DNA of 56,133 nt from Rhodopila sp. (GTDB taxonomy: Bacteria; Pseudomonadota; Alphaproteobacteria; Acetobacterales; Acetobacteraceae), in NCBI GenBank assembly GCA_031291715.1, contig JARLIN010000518.1, positions 1 to 56,133 on the forward strand, written 5' to 3'. Every line of letters begins with the position of its first letter. The stretch's first letter is position 1. A program made the translations under genes and the position numbers. The notes below the pieces were generated by a model, which saw nothing but the letters and a program-made list of their open reading frames with translations, had not been told where the DNA came from and made no database searches. Of this stretch, positions 44,764 to 54,400 are shown in pieces.

Positions 44764-45165
44764 GTGAGAACGGGATTATTGTCGACAATACTCGGCGCCA
44801 GCCTGCTCCTGGCCCCTATCGCCTATGCCCAAACGTCCAGCGTGACCGCCACTTGCAAAGACGGCACAGACTTCTCCGGTACCACCCGCTCCGGCGCCTG
44901 CAAGGGCCACGGTGGCGTCGCCAGCTGGGGCACGGCCGCGGCGACAACCCCAACCAGCCCGAACAAAGCCGCCCCGGCTCCCACCGCAACGACCGGGGGA
45001 AAGACCGGAGGTCCCGGTCAGGTCTGGGTCAACACCGCCACCAAGGTCTATCACTGCCCAGGCGATCGCTATTACGGCAAGACCAAGACAGGCGAATTCA
45101 TGTCCCAGTCTGCCGCCCAGGCAGCCGGCGACCGCCCCAGCGGCGGCAAAGCCTGCTCGTCCTGA
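44764..45165 (+). CDS. Secreted DUF3761-like small protein
   Basis: This 133-residue protein has an N-terminal signal peptide (RTGLLSTILGASLLLAPIAY followed by AQ). The mature part begins with a DUF3761-type segment (ATCKDGTDFSGTTRSG, then ACKGHGGVASWG), followed by a Pro/Thr/Ala linker. A second small domain, VWVNTATKVYHCPGDRYYGK, ends in GGKACSS. The four cysteines could form two disulfides in the periplasm. I chose GTG at 44764, eight bases after GGAGG; an upstream TTG (44749) overlaps that site. Its function is unknown, but the second domain recurs in many short secreted proteins. Confidence 0.8.
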   Translation: MRTGLLSTILGASLLLAPIAYAQTSSVTATCKDGTDFSGTTRSGACKGHGGVASWGTAAATTPTSPNKAAPAPTATTGGKTGGPGQVWVNTATKVYHCPGDRYYGKTKTGEFMSQSAAQAAGDRPSGGKACSS

Positions 45166-45416
45166 TCTGACCCACACGCAGGGAGGCGCGCCCACCCGCG
45201 CCTCCCGCGCAAACTGGTCGAAATCAAGTCGCACCTCCGCCCCGCCACCGTCCGCGACCCGTCCGCACCCCTGTATTGCCGGTCGAGAACCCAAGTCTCG
45301 CTCACATGCTGGCGATCTGCCAACGGCTGATGGAGGGGCGCCCGGGCCGGAATGACAGCGCACGCGATGGCGGCTAACTTCTCCACGGTCTTTAGCTTCC
45401 CGTACTCTGATATCGC

Positions 45417-46514
45417 ATGAGGACTCGCCCCGTGACCGTCGAATTCATCGGCATGATCCACCACCGGGAGGCGTCGGAGATCATTCCGCCGCCACCGGTA
45501 ATCCTGGACCGCGGCTACATCCGCGACTTCGCGCAGGCCGCAGAGGTCGGCGGCTTCGACAAAGTTCTGGTTGGCTATTACTCGGACGGCCCGGACGGCT
45601 TCCTGCTCGCCGCCGCTGCCGCCGCCCATACGGAGAAACTGGGGTTCCTCGTTGCCCACCGCCCCGGCTTCGTCGCCCCCACGTTGGCAGCTCGGAAATT
45701 CGCCACCCTGGATCAGATTACCGGCGGACGAGCGGCTATTCATGTCATTAGTGGCGGCGACGACACCGACCAGTTCCGTGACGGTGATACGCTGGCCAAA
45801 GAAGATCGCTATGCCCGTACCGACGAATACGTGTCGGTCATGAAGCGCATCTGGACCGAGCCGGGGCCGACGGTCGATCACGCGGGTCAGTTCTATCGTT
45901 TCGCCGGGGCCTCCACCGCGATGCGCTGTGTGCAGCAGCCGCGCATCCCGATCTACTTTGGCGGCGCATCCGATGCCGCCATCGCAGTCAGTGCCAAACA
46001 TGCCGATGTCTATGCGTTGTGGGGAGAGACGCACGAGCAGGTAAGGGAAATCACCGCCCGCCTGCGCGCGGAGGCTGCGAAACACGACCGCTCCGTCCGC
46101 GTCAGCCTGTCGCTGCGCCCGATCCTGGCGCCGACCGAGGACGAGGCGTGGGCGCGGGCCGAATCGATCAAGCAACAGATTATCGAGCGCCGGGCGGCGG
46201 CCGGGTTGGGGGAGCGGCACCCCGTCAATGAGGGATCGAAACGGTTACTCGCCGCAGCTGCGCTGGGGGAGCGTCTGGACAAACGTCTATGGACCGGCGC
46301 CGCGCTGCTGACCGGCGCTAGCGGGAACACCACCAGCCTGGTCGGTACACCTCAGCAGGTGGCCGAGGCGCTGTGCGACTATTACGATTTAGGGGTGACG
46401 ACGTTCCTGATTCGCGGCTTCAATCCGCTCGCCGACAACATCGAATATGGCCGGAGTTTGCTGCCGCTGACCAGGAAGCTGATCGCCGAGAGGAATGCGG
46501 CCCGCGCCGCGTGA
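45417..46514 (+). CDS. LLM-class flavin-dependent monooxygenase
   Basis: This 365-residue TIM-barrel protein belongs to the bacterial luciferase-like family, nearest in look to alkanesulfonate monooxygenase SsuD and related enzymes. It has VEFIGMIHHREASE at the N-terminus, FAQAAEVGGFDKVLVGYYSD, LGFLVAHRPGFVAPTLAARK, the signature TGGRAAIHVISGGDDTDQFR and IYFGGASDAAIAVSAKHADV. It uses FMNH2 supplied by a separate reductase, not found nearby. Substrates of this group include sulfonates and other organosulfur compounds; SsuD itself is not proven here because no ssu transport genes are adjacent. Confidence 0.87.
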   Translation: MRTRPVTVEFIGMIHHREASEIIPPPPVILDRGYIRDFAQAAEVGGFDKVLVGYYSDGPDGFLLAAAAAAHTEKLGFLVAHRPGFVAPTLAARKFATLDQITGGRAAIHVISGGDDTDQFRDGDTLAKEDRYARTDEYVSVMKRIWTEPGPTVDHAGQFYRFAGASTAMRCVQQPRIPIYFGGASDAAIAVSAKHADVYALWGETHEQVREITARLRAEAAKHDRSVRVSLSLRPILAPTEDEAWARAESIKQQIIERRAAAGLGERHPVNEGSKRLLAAAALGERLDKRLWTGAALLTGASGNTTSLVGTPQQVAEALCDYYDLGVTTFLIRGFNPLADNIEYGRSLLPLTRKLIAERNAARAA

Positions 46515-47358
46515 GGGGGGCGGCAGGAGCGTTTCGCCCCTGCCCTTCCGGCCGCGATGATCAACGCCTTCGCCCGGTCGGCGTTGGACGCTCCGGGAAA
46601 GCGAAGGGGCCAAGATGCCCCCTTCATGGCGCTTCGCGGCTGTGCCGGCGGCTTGAGCCGCCCCGAACCGATACCCGGGTCGATCCGGAACATCCCAGAA
46701 CCCGGTGTCACTCCGGCAAGCCCGCGACAAGATCGCGCTGGGCCGCCCACTGGGCCGCCCACTGGGGCGCCGCGGCGCCGGTGTCGCCGCGATGGTCCAG
46801 GTTCCTGCCGCCACCGAGAGGCCGGTCGCACCCGCGCCCGCTGCCTGACCGCGACGACCGCTTCGCCGGCCGCGGGAAAGCTGAAATGTCCCACACGCAC
46901 CGGCGTGAAAAGAGGAGGGAAAGCAGCGTGCCTGAGGGGACGAAACTGACCTCGACTTTGAGGCGCGAGATATCGACCGGTTTGATTTCGGATGAGCGAC
47001 TTCAACTCAGGCTGAGATCGGCCTTGATCACCTCGACGTGATATTAATCCAATATCCTGGTGGGCTATTGGGACTTTGCCGATTAGAAGACGCGACGGCG
47101 TAAATATTCGACGTTCATCCCAAGCGGCCGCTCGGTTGGCGACCGTCGGCCGGCCTTTCGGGTTTGCCGCGCCGATCCTTCAATGTGGTGGCAGGAGAAC
47201 GGTGGCCCGATGCTGAGATCGCTGTCCTAATAAGCGAACGGTCATCACAACGATATGACTTGGGTTCGATTGCTACAGCTCGCGGCGATCCTTAGATTGG
47301 GCGCGGTCGACCACCATCGTTAGATGTCCTCTTGTTAATCAGAGGTAAATATATCGCC
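46515..47358. other. 844-base gap with short 12-bp tandem repeat
   Basis: No gene is recognised on either strand; the long frames here have no protein character. A 12-base unit CTGGGCCGCCCA is repeated in tandem about two and a half times at 46738-46767. The second half (from about 47040) becomes A+T-rich and should contain the promoter of the glycosyltransferase gene at 47359. Confidence 0.45.
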
Positions 47359-48147
47359 ATGCTCAATGGTAAAAGAATCGTGGTTATTCTTCCGGCGTAT
47401 AACGCTGAGAAGACTCTGCGTCAAACGGTTTCAGAAATCCCCATGGATATCGTGGACGATATCATTTTAACGGACGATGCGAGCAGAGACAACACCGTTC
47501 AGGTTGCCAAAGAATTAGGGCTCCACACAATCCGGCATGATCGAAACAGAGGCTACGGCGGCAACCAGAAAACCTGCTATACCGCAGCGCTGGCGCGAGG
47601 TGCCGATATCGTCGTGATGCTGCACCCCGATTACCAGTACACGCCGAAGCTGGTTACCGCGATGGCGTCAATGATTTCGTCGGAACAGTTTGATGTCGTC
47701 CTCGCGTCGCGCATTCTCGGCCGGGGGGCGCTGGCCGGCGGAATGCCCGTCTACAAATATGTTTCGAACCGTCTCCTCACGCTGACGCAAAACGTCCTGG
47801 TCGGCCAAAAGCTATCGGAATATCATTCCGGCTATCGTGCCTGGAGCCGGGCGGTGCTGCAGAGCCTGCCGTTGCTCAATTGCTCGGATGATTTTGTCTT
47901 CGACAATCAAATGCTGGTGCAAGCGATCAACTGGGGCTTCGAGATCGGCGAGATCTCGTGTCCCACGAAGTACTTTCCCGAGGCATCGTCTATCAACTTC
48001 GCTCGGAGCGTGACCTATGGGCTGGGTGTCCTGAGGACCTCGGTTGATTTCCGGCTGCATCGTCTCGGGCTCACCAAGCCCCCTATTTTTTCCAATCCGC
48101 CCGAAGCGCATCTGGAATCTAAGCCAACTCCGGTTGCAGTCGCTTGA
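47359..48147 (+). CDS. GT2 glycosyltransferase, DPM-like
   Basis: This glycosyltransferase of about 262 residues has a GT-A fold: VVILPAYNAEKTLRQTV at the N-terminus, DDIILTDDASRDNTVQVA, RNRGYGGNQKTCYTAAL and the metal-binding VVMLHPDYQY. It resembles dolichol- or polyprenol-phosphate sugar synthases and lacks membrane helices. I chose ATG 47359 because the TTG at 47332 adds no family-like residues. It is the first gene of a polysaccharide cluster with a TVP38-like protein, a GT39-like transferase and a polymerase. A polyprenol-phosphate-sugar donor made here could feed the GT39 enzyme; that is inferred. Confidence 0.87.
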   Translation: MLNGKRIVVILPAYNAEKTLRQTVSEIPMDIVDDIILTDDASRDNTVQVAKELGLHTIRHDRNRGYGGNQKTCYTAALARGADIVVMLHPDYQYTPKLVTAMASMISSEQFDVVLASRILGRGALAGGMPVYKYVSNRLLTLTQNVLVGQKLSEYHSGYRAWSRAVLQSLPLLNCSDDFVFDNQMLVQAINWGFEIGEISCPTKYFPEASSINFARSVTYGLGVLRTSVDFRLHRLGLTKPPIFSNPPEAHLESKPTPVAVA

Positions 48148-48863
48148 GGGGATCATCCCGCACCCTCCGGATCATGGCCGGATGTAGCTTGGGGGCGGCC
48201 CTGCTGGCCGCTGGTATCGGTTCACGATTCCTTCCGGGCTCATCCATCGCCCAGGTGGAGGGAATTCTCCGCAGCATTCAAGACGTTGGCTCGATCGGCG
48301 TGCTCGCGTTTATCGGCATCCAGATACTTGTTGCGGTCAGTGGGCTGCTGCCGGCATCTCTTTTTGGGCTTGCTGCCGGTGCGGTGTATGGCGTCCCACT
48401 CGGCTTCGGGATTGCCGCGTTCAGCACCATGATCGGCGCATTTATCGCGTTTATGCTTAGCCGATCTCTTCTCCGGCCAACCATCGTCCGCCTGCTTCAA
48501 AGCCGGTCCCGGCTGCAGAACTTTGACGCCTTGCTTGCGCGCGATGGCTGGCGGTTCGTGTGTCTGCTGCGCCTATCGCCGATCATGCCATTTGCCGTGA
48601 CGAGCTATGCGTTAGGCCTCTCCTCGATAATGTTTCGCGACTACTGGCTTGGATCGTTGGCGGCGTTGCCGTCGCTGCTTGGATACGTCTTCATCGGATC
48701 GTTGACGACGACCGGCCTGGCTGCGATCTCTCAAGGGTCAAGTCCGCTCAAATGGGGGCTTGTGGGTCTTGGAATTGTTGCGACGGCTCTTATCACCTGG
48801 CGCATAGGTAAACTAGCCATGTTGGCGGGACTGACGCCTGCCGCGCCGCTGACCAGTGATTAG
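48144..48863 (+). CDS. TVP38/TMEM64 (DedA-like) membrane protein
   Basis: This membrane protein of up to 239 residues has about five to six hydrophobic segments. It shows the SNARE-associated/VTT domain pattern: GLAAGAVYGVPLGFGIAAFS, LSRSLLRPTIVRLL, and LLRLSPIMPFAVTSYALGLS, with the conserved proline between two half-buried hairpins. Proteins of this superfamily move undecaprenyl phosphate or other lipids across the membrane (DedA members), which would suit a polysaccharide cluster. TTG at 48144 overlaps the upstream stop as TTGA; ATG 48174 is the alternative start. Function is assigned only at superfamily level. Confidence 0.82.
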   Translation: MRGSSRTLRIMAGCSLGAALLAAGIGSRFLPGSSIAQVEGILRSIQDVGSIGVLAFIGIQILVAVSGLLPASLFGLAAGAVYGVPLGFGIAAFSTMIGAFIAFMLSRSLLRPTIVRLLQSRSRLQNFDALLARDGWRFVCLLRLSPIMPFAVTSYALGLSSIMFRDYWLGSLAALPSLLGYVFIGSLTTTGLAAISQGSSPLKWGLVGLGIVATALITWRIGKLAMLAGLTPAAPLTSD

Positions 48864-48960
48864 AACAGCTCTGGCTGTTCTCCTGGCCGGGTGTGCTGCC
48901 GCTATGGGCGGCGACGTGACTGTTGTGGTCGATGGCAGTGGTTGCTGCCGGGAAGACTGA
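48856..48960 (+). CDS. 34-codon lipoprotein-like ORF, doubtful
   Basis: A short frame from GTG 48856 starts IRTALAVLLAGCAAAMGG, which reads as a lipoprotein signal with lipobox LLAGC, and ends after DVTVVVDGSGCC. It overlaps the end of the TVP38-like gene and includes a hairpin. It could be a tiny lipoprotein, a truncated one, or chance. Confidence 0.22.
   Translation: MIRTALAVLLAGCAAAMGGDVTVVVDGSGCCRED
48862..48881 (+). terminator. Hairpin at the end of the TVP38-like gene
   Basis: AGAACAGC (48862-48869) and GCTGTTCT (48874-48881) form a perfect 8-bp stem around TCTG, starting inside the TAG stop. There is no T-tract. It may terminate or stabilise the upstream transcript. Confidence 0.4.
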
Positions 48961-49232
48961 TGCTGGTCTACAACCCACGAAATCGCGGCGGTTCACGCGT
49001 GACGATGTATTTACAAGCGTCGGTCGCTGCGAGAGCTTCCGTCATCCCCAAATGGGGGTACGCGCCGCAATGAACCAAATCACCTTCAATGATGCGCGAC
49101 TGGGACGCATGTTTCGGGAGGGTCCTGCGGCTACCGGGTTCCCTTGGATCGCTAAACCTCAAGACCGCGGTGTAGCGTATGCAGGGATGGATGAAACGTT
49201 ATCGCCCTACTTCGGGAGGATATGACCGGGTT

Positions 49233-50573
49233 ATGGCTGATCACACTTCGAACATCGCCTTTCAGGCCAACACACGTATATCGATACGCGATCGGACGGT
49301 CGTCATCGCGTTTATCATTATGTTGATCGTGAAGGCCGTCGTCGCATTTGCCCTGCTTCCCATGTTAACTCACTATCTCGGGGATAACTATCATTCCGAT
49401 CTTTTCCCCGACAACTATGACCTGATTGCTGAGAATCTCATCAGCGGCCATGGCTACCGTGTCTACCCCGATACGTCGGAGACGATGCTCCGATCTCCTG
49501 GTTTTGTTCTAATACTTGCGGCGATTTTTGCGCTGTTTGGTAAGAGTCTGGTGGCGGTGCAAATTATTCAATATTTTATGTCGGCTATTATAGCTGTCGT
49601 GATCTACCTGATTGCGCAACGGCTGTTTGCCGCCCGGCCAGTTTCCCTATTGGCATCGGCCATTTTCCTATTCCATCCGGTTTCGATAATGTCTGATACG
49701 CGGGCGGGCAACGACACCACCTTAACCTTCTGTCTGACGATCACCGTATGGCTCCTCCTCCGGGCGATTGATAGCAGACGCCCTCGCGACTTCGTTCTCA
49801 CAGGCCTGCTGCTCGGATACACCATGCTGGTTAAAGCATCGGTCGCGTTGATCTTCCCCGCTGTTTTTCTGTTCTTGATGTCGTCAGCGGAAACACGCTT
49901 TCGGCCCTGGATCTTAACCCGCAATTTTGCGATCACCGCCGTTGTGGCGGCTGCGGTGATGGCGCCGTGGGTTGTAAGGAATTTTGAAATATCTGGGAAA
50001 TTCGTTCCGACGATGACGGTCGCGGGACTTGCCGTATTTCAAGGGGAAGAGGCGCAAAGAAACATCGCCAACGGCGAGGACAGCTGGCGTCTTCTTGACG
50101 ACGCCTCCCACGCGCAAATCCGGATTGGGCACGAGATGGGGCTTCGCATGCGGGAGGACTTCTTTCCTCAATTCTATAGCGTCGGTGATGAAGTTGCTTT
50201 CTATGGCGAGCTCGGGCGTCGAGGGTGGGCCGAATATCGGAAGGACCCGGCTCTTCTCGCGCGCACCATCGCGCATAACTGTTGGGCCTTTTGGTTCCAG
50301 GGCAGGACGGAGAAAGCGACGCTGCTGAACGTCGTGATCCTGCTGCCATTCATCCTGTTGTCCGTCTACGGCGCCACTTTTGCCGTCCGTCGAGAGCGAA
50401 AAAGCTGGATCCTGGTGATTTCAATTATCACATTTATTTTACCGCATCTCGTGATCATTGCAGTGTCACGATACTGTGCGACGGTTATCCCTCTTATGTG
50501 CGTCCTGGCAGCCTGCATCCTGCTGTCGCCAATCGCCCAACGGCATTTGATTCGACAGTCCTTGGCGACATAG
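49233..50573 (+). CDS. GT39/ArnT-like membrane glycosyltransferase
   Basis: This integral membrane protein of about 446 residues has some ten to eleven hydrophobic helices and the glycosyltransferase-39/PMT layout. After the first helix comes a periplasmic loop with acidic residues (HSDLFPDNYDLIAENLISGH) and YRVYPDTSETMLRSPG, where these enzymes place their catalytic acidic residue and YxRPP-like turn. SDTRAGNDTTLTFCLTIT follows. It probably transfers a sugar from a polyprenyl-phosphate donor to a glycan or lipid. ATG 49233 (MADHTSN) is preceded by GGGAGG at long spacing; ATG 49179 or 49191 in the same frame are alternatives. It follows the GT2 and TVP38-like genes. Confidence 0.82.
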   Translation: MADHTSNIAFQANTRISIRDRTVVIAFIIMLIVKAVVAFALLPMLTHYLGDNYHSDLFPDNYDLIAENLISGHGYRVYPDTSETMLRSPGFVLILAAIFALFGKSLVAVQIIQYFMSAIIAVVIYLIAQRLFAARPVSLLASAIFLFHPVSIMSDTRAGNDTTLTFCLTITVWLLLRAIDSRRPRDFVLTGLLLGYTMLVKASVALIFPAVFLFLMSSAETRFRPWILTRNFAITAVVAAAVMAPWVVRNFEISGKFVPTMTVAGLAVFQGEEAQRNIANGEDSWRLLDDASHAQIRIGHEMGLRMREDFFPQFYSVGDEVAFYGELGRRGWAEYRKDPALLARTIAHNCWAFWFQGRTEKATLLNVVILLPFILLSVYGATFAVRRERKSWILVISIITFILPHLVIIAVSRYCATVIPLMCVLAACILLSPIAQRHLIRQSLAT

Positions 50574-50772
50574 GTGTATCAGAGGTGGCGACCGAGGGGA
50601 GCGTTGCCGTCGAAAGGGGGCTGGGCGCTTTTCAGACCTAGGGGTAACCCAACGGTCTCACGTCGTCCGCCTCGACGGTAGCAACGGGCTGATGGAGAGC
50701 CTTTTGCCGTGGAGGGCGTCGGGCGAGGTAACGCGCCACGTTGGAGTTTTCGGTATCGCTGGAAGGTATCAA

Positions 50773-52260
50773 ATGACGAGCCGTGAGTTATACGCACCTC
50801 CCCCACGAGGGCTGCGCGCATCACTCTTTTCAGGGCAGCCGGCGCAGCGTGCTGCTGCAACACGCGTCTCGGCAATAGCATTCGCGTTCGCAGTACTGGC
50901 TGTTGTGGTGGAATTTTGCATTTCGGGTAATACCCTCACCGTACTTGGAATCAGCTACAGTGAACCGGGTGGGAGTCCGTTTGTTAAGTTTCACCCGGCA
51001 ACCTATTTAGCCGTTATGGGCGCGGTGGTGGCGTTGGCCGAGGGATCCCCTCAGGATCGCGGTTTGGGCTATCTGCTCAGCAAAGCGCCCGCGCTCCTCC
51101 TGTTCTGTGTGGTGATCATCTTCTGTACGGTTTTTGCTACGGTTAACGTCGGCCTCACCGGTGCGGGGGTGTATATCGATACATATCTTTCGGCTGGGGC
51201 ACTTGCCGTGGTGATGGCCAACGCAAGTGCGCGGCAAAGAGCTACTCTGGCACGTCTAATATTGACGCTCCTCCTGATTAACGTTTTGATTTCGCTGGCT
51301 GAGTATGTCCATCAAGACCACTTTATTCCATTGGATGTAAAAACCGGGGATGGGAAGGTCGTAACCGACGCTCAAAGCGATGAATTCCGACCCGCCGCCC
51401 TCTATGGTCATCCGCTGACTGGGGCGATGGCGACATCCTTCGGGGTATTTCTGGCTCTTGCGTCAGGGCTCCGGTTCACGACGGTAGCAGGCTGCTTCGG
51501 CGTTTTCGCTGTCGGCCTCCTTGGCTTTGGCGGCCGTGCCGCTCTGGTTGCCACTGTTGGCGTGCTGGTGCTGCGGGTGGCTGTGACATTCGGAAGGGAT
51601 TTGATGCGTGGGCGGGTGAATGGCCGCGTTCTTGGGACAGTCTTGCTGTCGGTGTCGATCCTGGGACCGGTTACCGTCTATCTATTAACCGCTACGCCGG
51701 TCGGCGAAAGACTCGTCGCTCGATCCTACTACGACGACAGCGCAGAGGTCCGCGCGGATCAGTGGCTCGTGTTTGACAAATTAACCCCCAAACAAGTCAT
51801 GTTTGGTACCCCAGCCACCGATCTCCAGCAAATTTATGAGCAGGTCGGACTCGCGGGCGTTGAAAATCCGCTGATTCTGGTTTTCCTGAACCTAGGTATT
51901 ATTGGCACCCCGGTGTTCGCGTTAGGCGTTATATCGTACTTTCTATATCTTCGCCGCGCTTATCCCGACAGCGGATGGCTACTGCTGGCTGCTATTCTCA
52001 TTCTTTTCAGCAGTAACTCGATCGGCGTCAAAAGCCCTGATCTTTTTATGATGACGGCATGCGCGGTAACCATGAAAGATCAAGCCGGACGACGCTCCCT
52101 TCGTGTACTAAGGATGCTTAGACCGCAGATCCTCCTGTCCCACCTGCAACCAAAGGGGCTTGTGGGCGAGGTTCAGCTCCGGAAATCGGTAATGTCGATT
52201 GTAAGACCCAACCGAGGTCTCTCCTCCAGAGTGGCGCAGCGGCCAGACCGTGCGAACTGA
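50773..52260 (+). CDS. Wzy/O-antigen-ligase-like membrane protein
   Basis: This 495-residue membrane protein has about ten helices and a large central periplasmic loop that includes DAQSDEFRPAALYGHPLTG. The GHPLTG turn is typical of O-antigen polymerase/ligase-type proteins, and I recall this form from VpsF-like polymerases. The C-terminal 70 residues are soluble and basic. ATG 50773 follows GGAAGG; the frame extends to 50692 without a better site. It lies after the GT39-like gene and before a GH5 hydrolase, so it probably polymerises the repeat unit of an exopolysaccharide. Confidence 0.8.
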   Translation: MTSRELYAPPPRGLRASLFSGQPAQRAAATRVSAIAFAFAVLAVVVEFCISGNTLTVLGISYSEPGGSPFVKFHPATYLAVMGAVVALAEGSPQDRGLGYLLSKAPALLLFCVVIIFCTVFATVNVGLTGAGVYIDTYLSAGALAVVMANASARQRATLARLILTLLLINVLISLAEYVHQDHFIPLDVKTGDGKVVTDAQSDEFRPAALYGHPLTGAMATSFGVFLALASGLRFTTVAGCFGVFAVGLLGFGGRAALVATVGVLVLRVAVTFGRDLMRGRVNGRVLGTVLLSVSILGPVTVYLLTATPVGERLVARSYYDDSAEVRADQWLVFDKLTPKQVMFGTPATDLQQIYEQVGLAGVENPLILVFLNLGIIGTPVFALGVISYFLYLRRAYPDSGWLLLAAILILFSSNSIGVKSPDLFMMTACAVTMKDQAGRRSLRVLRMLRPQILLSHLQPKGLVGEVQLRKSVMSIVRPNRGLSSRVAQRPDRAN

Positions 52261-52457
52261 ATACCGCCGCTAAGCGACAGTCATGTCAGGCGACCTCGCG
52301 CGCTGGTGGGGTTCTGCACCGGTTCCTGCTATCCCACGCCATGCTGCGATTGGATCATTGGTTATCGCTAACTATAGCAGACTATCCTGCGGATACCGGA
52401 AATCCCGGGAACCGCTGCGACAACTTAGCTTTGGTTGAGCCAGCCCGGAAGGTACGG

Positions 52458-53684
52458 ATGAAAAGGATCGCCAGGACGATCGCCTCGCTCGCAGTTCTTT
52501 TGTCACCGGCGGCAGCGCAAACTTCGGCTTCGACAAAGCCTACGCCCACGCTACTGCCGCCTGGTCCGCTTCATACAGCCGGGTCGCAAATAGTCGACAA
52601 GGCCGGCAAAGCTGTCAGACTTGCTTGCGTTGGCCTGTATGACGCAAATTTTCGCATATCCATGCAAGTACAGGCGCGCATTATGGTTGCAGCGGGCTTC
52701 AACTGCATTCGCATGTCATGGGTTAATGCCACCAAGGAAAAAGACCTTGCGACCATCGACCGTGTCATCGCCGCCGTCGCTGACACAGGCCTGCGGCTTA
52801 TCCTCGACAATCACACGAATGAAGCGGGAACCCCCGCGGACGGTTATGGTGCACAACAGAAAAATGGTCTTTGGTACGATGTGGGAGGCCTGTCAGATAG
52901 CACCAACGGGGCGGGAGTGCCCGGTACGGTTACTGACAGAAAATTCCTTGCAGATTGGGTAACCGTCGCTCGGCATTACGCCGGCAACGACATTGTCATA
53001 GGTTTCGATTTGCGGAATGAACCCTTGCACTACCGTGGCCAGTGCACGTGGGGCGATGGCAACATCGATTCCGATATCCGCCTTATGTATCAGCGCGTGG
53101 GAAATGCCATCCAAGAAGTCGACGTGGCTAAACTAATCATTGCCGAAGGCCCGCAAAATTGGAAAAGCAGCTTTGCGGACCTTGGGCCGGCGCCCGAGGG
53201 AGACCTGACCCTCGCGAAGTCTAAGCCCGTGGTGCTCAATACTCCGAATAAAGTGGTTTACAGCGTGCACGAATATCCCAATTATCACCCCAATTCAGGG
53301 CCCGTGGCCATCGCCCGCATGAACTACGTGTGGGGTTATCTCATCAGCCAGAATATCGCGCCCGTTTGGATCGGCGAAATGGGCGCTTCGCTAGACGGCA
53401 ATGTTGATGCGGGCGAAAATCTAAGTTCACAGAGGGCATGGATTACCACGCTACTTCCTTATCTCAATGGTCATGAGGGCATGCGAGGGGGACCCACCTT
53501 CACGGAAGGTCAGCAGGCCATCGGAACTGACTGGTGGGCTTGGGGAAATTTTGAGGGAGACTCGCCGGACGGAACTCTGGAGAATGACTGGTCGACACTC
53601 CGGCCTGGGCAGGCAGCGGCTTACAGTCAGCTGCGACAAATCGTAGAACCCGAATTGCCGGTCGGCTTACCGCCAGGACATTGA
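52458..53684 (+). CDS. Secreted GH5 glycoside hydrolase
   Basis: This 408-residue cellulase-fold (GH5) protein has a signal peptide (MKRIARTIASLAVLLSPAAA then QT). The catalytic domain starts about residue 45 (SQIVDKAGKAVRLACVGLYD). The acid/base glutamate is in GFDLRNEPLHYRGQ and the nucleophile glutamate in PVWIGEMGASLDG, with LILDNHTNEAG and TDWWAWGNFEGD also conserved. GGAAGG precedes the ATG at 52458. It cuts beta-linked polysaccharide outside the cell or in the periplasm. In this context it may trim the exopolysaccharide made by the preceding genes. A close relative lies 1.1 kb downstream. Confidence 0.92.
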   Translation: MKRIARTIASLAVLLSPAAAQTSASTKPTPTLLPPGPLHTAGSQIVDKAGKAVRLACVGLYDANFRISMQVQARIMVAAGFNCIRMSWVNATKEKDLATIDRVIAAVADTGLRLILDNHTNEAGTPADGYGAQQKNGLWYDVGGLSDSTNGAGVPGTVTDRKFLADWVTVARHYAGNDIVIGFDLRNEPLHYRGQCTWGDGNIDSDIRLMYQRVGNAIQEVDVAKLIIAEGPQNWKSSFADLGPAPEGDLTLAKSKPVVLNTPNKVVYSVHEYPNYHPNSGPVAIARMNYVWGYLISQNIAPVWIGEMGASLDGNVDAGENLSSQRAWITTLLPYLNGHEGMRGGPTFTEGQQAIGTDWWAWGNFEGDSPDGTLENDWSTLRPGQAAAYSQLRQIVEPELPVGLPPGH

Positions 53685-53879
53685 TCCGATCATCCGGATC
53701 GTGCTTCCCGGGACGAAGGGTCCACACGGCGCGGAGTCGCGTGCGGCCACCCCGATCGCCCAGCGTATCAAGCCGACTTCGGAACGGGCAGAAAGGTGTG
53801 AGAGCTGCTTTCCTACGACGTGGACGCGAATGACGCCTGGCGCGAGCAAGGCCCCAGGCCGTCAGCCGCCGCTTGATCC

Positions 53880-54400
53880 GCGCGATGACAGTGCTCGAAG
53901 GCCCGCGCTGCGAGGCAGGCGATAGCGGCTGCGGCCTTTCGATCAGCCAATATGTCGGTGATTCGGCGCCGCCCAAGGTCGCGGATGATCGTCGCGTAAC
54001 GATGGCCGCCGTTCCAGGCCCAGTTATCAAGGCCGAGAACATGCAGTGCCTCTGTCGCATGTTGACGGACGACGCGAAACAATGCGTCGTTGCCGACCGG
54101 CAGGAGGGGCCGCCGCACGAAACCTTGTCCCAAATCCCGCACGGGTCGGAACGTATTAGCATTTATTTGCTGCGAATGTTCCCCGAAGTCCTGTCGCAGG
54201 CCGGGCAGGCCGCCGTGTGATACGAATCCGGCCGCGATGAGCCGCTTGTCCGTCTCGTTTCGATCCGGTCGATGGTCAACCCACAAAGTATGAGGGTGAT
54301 TCCCGGGCAGATGACGACGACTCCATAACGGCAGGCAGATCACGGCCAGGCCATGTTGCATGGGCATCGGATCCGATCCCCTCCGGGGCACCGATTGCCA
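53880..54400 (-). pseudogene. ISL3-family transposase remnant
   Basis: On the minus strand the translation contains LHVLGLDNWAWNGGHRYATI followed by IRDLGRRRITDILADRKAAA, the typical core of ISL3-family transposases ([23 protein letters not shown]). QHGLAVICLPLWSRRHLPGN upstream fits their zinc-finger-proximal region. Both ends are missing and the frame does not continue into the DDE domain, so the element is inactive. No terminal inverted repeats were found. It lies between two paralogous GH5 genes. Confidence 0.75.

Noticed and set aside
46738-46767. Possible short CRISPR-like array
   Set aside because: Units are 12 bases and directly tandem without spacers, so it is a simple tandem repeat.
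46557-46949. Arg/Pro-rich frames in the gap after the LLM enzyme gene
   Set aside because: Frames are open on several phases of both strands because of high GC; a 12-bp tandem repeat explains the repeated GPPT residues.
49070-49225. 51-codon frame (MNQITFNDARL) before the GT39-like gene
   Set aside because: It lacks a clear ribosome-binding site and overlaps possible upstream starts of the GT39-like gene; no family is recognised.
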